The notes under the pieces: generated by a model
What the model saw: only the letters and a program-made list of their open reading frames with translations
Database searches by the model: none
What the model was told of the DNA's origin: nothing
From: Fidelibacterota bacterium
Lineage (GTDB): Bacteria > Fidelibacterota > Marinisomatia > SCGC-AAA003-L08 > D37C17
Length of the DNA: 15,472 bases
Direction: 5' to 3'
Assembly: GCA_002711465.1 (NCBI GenBank)
Contig: PARL01000002.1
Span: 10,581 to 26,052 of the forward strand
Part shown: positions 12,595 through 15,472 of the stretch, in pieces
Layout of the letters: each line of letters opens with the position of its first letter
Numbering within the stretch: the stretch's first letter is position 1
Program-made: the position numbers and the translations under genes

Positions 12595-15087
12595 TTATTC
12601 TGTTTGAGCGTCTTCACTGTCAGGCGGTAATTCACTTTCGTTTTCATCGTCATCTTTTATTACCTTTGTAACGCTAGATATTGTGGCGCCATCGTCTAAT
12701 CTTAACAATCGAACTCCCTGTGTGTTTCTGCCGATTATTCTAATACTGTCTACTGGCTGCCTAATCATAACTCCTTGTGTTGTAATAATCATTAGGTCGT
12801 CATTTTCAACTGCTTCTAGAATAGATATTAGGCTTCCAGTTTTATGTGTTTTTTTCATTGTGTAAACACCTTTTCCGCCTCTTGATTGTACCCTATATTC
12901 TTCAAGATCGCTTCTTTTTCCGTATCCATTTTCAGAAGCAACCAATACCGACCCTTCTCTTTTAGCTATTAGCATACCGATTACTTCATCAGTGGCTCCT
13001 AACATAATTCCTCTAACACCTTTTGTCCTTCTTCCTGTTGGTCTAACTTGTGTTTCTATAAACCGTATGGACTTACCTTCTTTTGTAGCCATAATTATAG
13101 AGTCTTCTCCATTTGATATTTTGGCCTGTATCAGTTGGTCTCCTTCTTTTATCTCCATAGCATAAACTCCGCCTTTTCTAGGTTTGCTATATAAAGAGAG
13201 GGATGTTCTGTTTATTATTCCATTTTTTGTGGCCATCACTATAAATTGGTTGTCGTCAAATGTTTTAACAGGTAAAAAGGCTTGGACTTGCTCTCCAGGC
13301 TCACAACCAATTAAATTAATAATTGCTCTTCCTTGAGAAGTTCTTAATGCTTGGGGTATTTGGTGGACTTTTAGCCAATAGCATTTCCCTCTGTTTGTAA
13401 AAAACAACATGGTATCATGAGTTGATGCTATGAATAGGTGTTCAACAAAATCGTCGTCTTTTGTATGCGCTCCCTTCATTCCACGACCACCTCTTTTTTG
13501 TGTTTTCCACTGAGAGGTAGCAAGTCTCTTAATGTATCCTTTGTGAGTAATTGTAAGCACCATATCTTCTTCCGCTATCATGTCTTCAATGCTTAAATCT
13601 CCGCTAAAAGGTATTATTTCGGTTCTTCTATTGTCTCCATATTTATCTAATAAATAATTCAACTCTTCTTTTATAATATTATCTTGCACTTGCTTGTCAA
13701 CTAATATCTGGTTAAGTGTTTTTATTAATTCTTGTAGTTCGTTATATTCGTCTACTACCTTGTCTATTTCTAATGATGTTAATTTTTGCAGCCTCATTTC
13801 CAAAATAGCTTTTGTTTGTTTTTCTGAAAAACTAAATTTTTCTATTAAGGATTTTTTTGCTGAGTCTGGGTCTTTAGAGCCTCTAATTATTGATATTACT
13901 TCATCTATGTTTTCAAGCGCCTTTTTCAGACCCTCTAAAATATGTGATCTTTCTTCTGCCTCTTTTAGTTCAAATTTAGTTCTGTTTATAATAACTTGTC
14001 TTCTAAAGTCTATAAAATGTTGAAGCATTTCTATTAGGTTCATTACTTTAGGAACGCCATCAACTAACGCTAACAATATTACTCCAAATGTGTCTTGGAG
14101 TGCTGTGTACTTGTAAAGGTTATTTAATATTACTTCGCCAATCGCGTCTCTTTTACATTCAATTACTACTCTAATACCGTCTTTGTCTGACTCGTCCCTT
14201 AGGTCTGAAATGCCCTCTAATTTTTTATCTCTAACTAGTTCAGCTATTTTTTCTACAAGGTTTGCTTTATTAACTTGATATGGAAGTTCTGTTATTATTA
14301 TTTTTTCTTTTCCGCTATCCATTTCTTCAATGGACGCTTTCCCGCGCATAACTACTCTTCCGCGACCCGTAGAATAGGCTGACTTAATTCCATCTGATCC
14401 CATTATGTAGCCGGCTGTAGGAAAGTCTGGACCTTTTATGTGTTGGTCTATAATTTCTTCTACAGAAATTGTTGGCTCTTCAAGTAGCGCTATTAATCCT
14501 GACACTAACTCTTTAAGATTATGGGGTGGTATTTTTGTTGCCATTCCAACAGCTATACCTTCTGACCCATTCATTAATAAGTTAGGTATAATTGATGGTA
14601 AGACTGTTGGCTCTTTTAAAGAGTCATCAAAGTTGTTAATAAAATCTACTGTATCTTTGTCTATATCTTTTAACATTTCAGAGGCTATTCTGTCCATTCG
14701 GGCCTCTGTATATCTCATTGCTGCAGCGTTGTCTCCATCAATAGAGCCAAAATTGCCTTGCCCATCTATTAAATTATATCTTAATGACCAAGGTTGTGCC
14801 ATTCTTACAAGGGAGTCATATACAGACGAGTCTCCATGTGGGTGGTACTTACCTAATACTTCTCCAACTATTCTTGCTGACTTTTTATATGATCTGTTCC
14901 ATGTTGCTCCTAGGTCAGAGGCTCCATAAAGAACTCTTCTGTGTACTGGCTTTAGCCCATCTCTTACATCAGGTAGCGCCCTGCTTACAATAACAGACAT
15001 GGAATAATTTAAATATGATTCTTCCATTTCTGAGACTATGTCTCTGGACTGGATGTTTCCGCTTGTATATATTTTTTCTTCGCTCAT
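12595..15087 (-). CDS. gyrA: DNA gyrase subunit A
   Basis: Cleaves and rejoins DNA in gyrase (A2B2), which introduces negative supercoils using ATP bound by GyrB. The N-terminal breakage-reunion domain (about 1-500) has 'SMSVIVSRALPDVRDGLKPVHRR', the helix-turn-helix with 'HPHGDSSVYD', and the catalytic tyrosine Y126 ('AAMRYTEAR'). The C-terminal beta-pinwheel (about 505-810) begins with the GyrA box 'QKRGGRG' (530-536), which separates gyrase from topoisomerase IV ParC; a related 'QSRGGKG' occurs at 734-740. Positions matching E. coli S83 and D87 are S87 and D91, the quinolone-sensitive residues. The tail (811-830) is acidic, as in many GyrA proteins. Full length at 830 aa. It starts four bases after gyrB. 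Confidence 0.98.
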   Translation of the reverse strand: MSEEKIYTSGNIQSRDIVSEMEESYLNYSMSVIVSRALPDVRDGLKPVHRRVLYGASDLGATWNRSYKKSARIVGEVLGKYHPHGDSSVYDSLVRMAQPWSLRYNLIDGQGNFGSIDGDNAAAMRYTEARMDRIASEMLKDIDKDTVDFINNFDDSLKEPTVLPSIIPNLLMNGSEGIAVGMATKIPPHNLKELVSGLIALLEEPTISVEEIIDQHIKGPDFPTAGYIMGSDGIKSAYSTGRGRVVMRGKASIEEMDSGKEKIIITELPYQVNKANLVEKIAELVRDKKLEGISDLRDESDKDGIRVVIECKRDAIGEVILNNLYKYTALQDTFGVILLALVDGVPKVMNLIEMLQHFIDFRRQVIINRTKFELKEAEERSHILEGLKKALENIDEVISIIRGSKDPDSAKKSLIEKFSFSEKQTKAILEMRLQKLTSLEIDKVVDEYNELQELIKTLNQILVDKQVQDNIIKEELNYLLDKYGDNRRTEIIPFSGDLSIEDMIAEEDMVLTITHKGYIKRLATSQWKTQKRGGRGMKGAHTKDDDFVEHLFIASTHDTMLFFTNRGKCYWLKVHQIPQALRTSQGRAIINLIGCEPGEQVQAFLPVKTFDDNQFIVMATKNGIINRTSLSLYSKPRKGGVYAMEIKEGDQLIQAKISNGEDSIIMATKEGKSIRFIETQVRPTGRRTKGVRGIMLGATDEVIGMLIAKREGSVLVASENGYGKRSDLEEYRVQSRGGKGVYTMKKTHKTGSLISILEAVENDDLMIITTQGVMIRQPVDSIRIIGRNTQGVRLLRLDDGATISSVTKVIKDDDENESELPPDSEDAQTE

Positions 15088-15091
15088 ATTA

Positions 15092-15472
15092 TTATAGGTC
15101 TAGGTTTGAAACAAATTTTGCTTTGTTAACAATAAATTCTCTTCTTGGCTCTACTTCGTCTCCCATTAATCTTGTAAAAACACTATCAGCTTTAATGGCG
15201 TCTTCCATTGTTACTTGTAAAAGGGTTCTGACTTCAGGGTCCATTGTGGTTTCCCAAAGTTGTGTCGCTGTCATTTCTCCCAAACCTTTATATCTTGATA
15301 GGTTTATTGTAGCATTGCTTTCGCTTTTCATTTTATCTAAAATAAGATCGCGCTGCTCATCTGTATAAGCGTACTCTATTTTTTTTCCTTTAGTTATTTT
15401 ATAGAGAGGTGGCTGTGCAATATAAATGTGCCCTTCTTCAATTAATTTGGGCATTTTTCTAAATAAAAACGT
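15092..15472 (-). CDS. gyrB: DNA gyrase subunit B, C-terminal end (partial)
   Basis: The frame is open to the right edge, so this is the last 126 residues of a gene that begins outside the window. It belongs to the TOPRIM/tail region: '[25 protein letters not shown]' followed by 'YAYTDEQRD', the tail motif '[18 protein letters not shown]' with 'RTLLQVT.EDA', '[17 protein letters not shown]', and the end 'FVSNLDL'. The short linker between 'PLYKI' and 'YKGLGEM' shows that the roughly 170-residue insert of E. coli GyrB is absent, as in most bacteria. The adjacency to gyrA and the 'QLWETTMDP' wording favour GyrB over ParE. The ATP-binding domain is not in view. Confidence 0.97.
   Translation of the reverse strand, partial: TFLFRKMPKLIEEGHIYIAQPPLYKITKGKKIEYAYTDEQRDLILDKMKSESNATINLSRYKGLGEMTATQLWETTMDPEVRTLLQVTMEDAIKADSVFTRLMGDEVEPRREFIVNKAKFVSNLDL

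Noticed and set aside
13694..14023. Ser-rich 109-codon frame opposite gyrA
   Set aside because: It is a reverse-strand shadow of the gyrA coiled-coil region, whose Glu/Lys-rich codons read as Ser/Phe/Leu on the other strand.
14438..14929. 163-codon open frame on the plus strand inside gyrA
   Set aside because: It lies fully opposite a well-conserved gyrA region, its product has no recognisable motif, and long antisense frames are common opposite AT-rich genes.
15092..15472. The partial gene could be parE rather than gyrB
   Set aside because: The gene next to it is gyrA with a clear GyrA box, and the two are separated by only four bases, as in gyrBA operons.

Overview
The window is a piece of a very AT-rich bacterial chromosome. 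It looks like a free-living, probably marine, Gram-negative-type cell: it has lipoproteins with lipoboxes, a predicted outer-membrane barrel and signal peptides. The 512-aa secreted protein combines a Lin-12/Notch-like Cys-rich module, a 'GCTNP..NYDP..DDGSC' module, a 'GDGWNG' module and a C-terminal dockerin-like calcium repeat. I know that combination best from Marinimicrobia (SAR406) and related Bacteroidetes/FCB lineages, so I infer that group. No marker gene here proves it. I see no tRNA, rRNA, CRISPR array, transposase or phage gene. Coding density is very high, and most neighbouring genes overlap or nearly touch.

Layout from left to right. (1) 1-3489, minus strand: an envelope operon read from 3489 leftward. 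It encodes a lipoprotein with a coiled coil and an FxLYD-like domain, a small secreted TPR-like protein, a predicted barrel protein with C-terminal TPRs, the stator subunit MotA, and the first codons of a further gene that is probably motB. (2) 3490-3705: an AT-rich divergent intergenic region with two perfect palindromes and a repeated octamer. (3) 3706-5966, plus strand: panD-panB-panC (pantothenate synthesis) followed by a small Cys-rich lipoprotein, all overlapping. (4) 5986-7524, minus strand: the large secreted Cys-rich/dockerin protein. (5) 7560-11395, minus strand: nadA-nadC-nadB (aspartate to nicotinate mononucleotide) and then yajQ. (6) 11461-12577, minus strand: yggS (PLP homeostasis) overlapping an unrecognised 147-aa gene with a purine-nucleoside-phosphorylase-like motif. 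(7) 12595-15472, minus strand: gyrA and the 3' end of gyrB.

How the genes work together. The pan and nad clusters build two cofactors, coenzyme A and NAD, and both start from aspartate. YggS adds vitamin B6 handling. GyrB and GyrA form DNA gyrase. The least explained parts are the four-gene envelope/stator operon, the 147-aa gene between yggS and nadA, and the Cys-rich lipoprotein coupled to panC. All core enzymes appear intact, with the expected catalytic residues.
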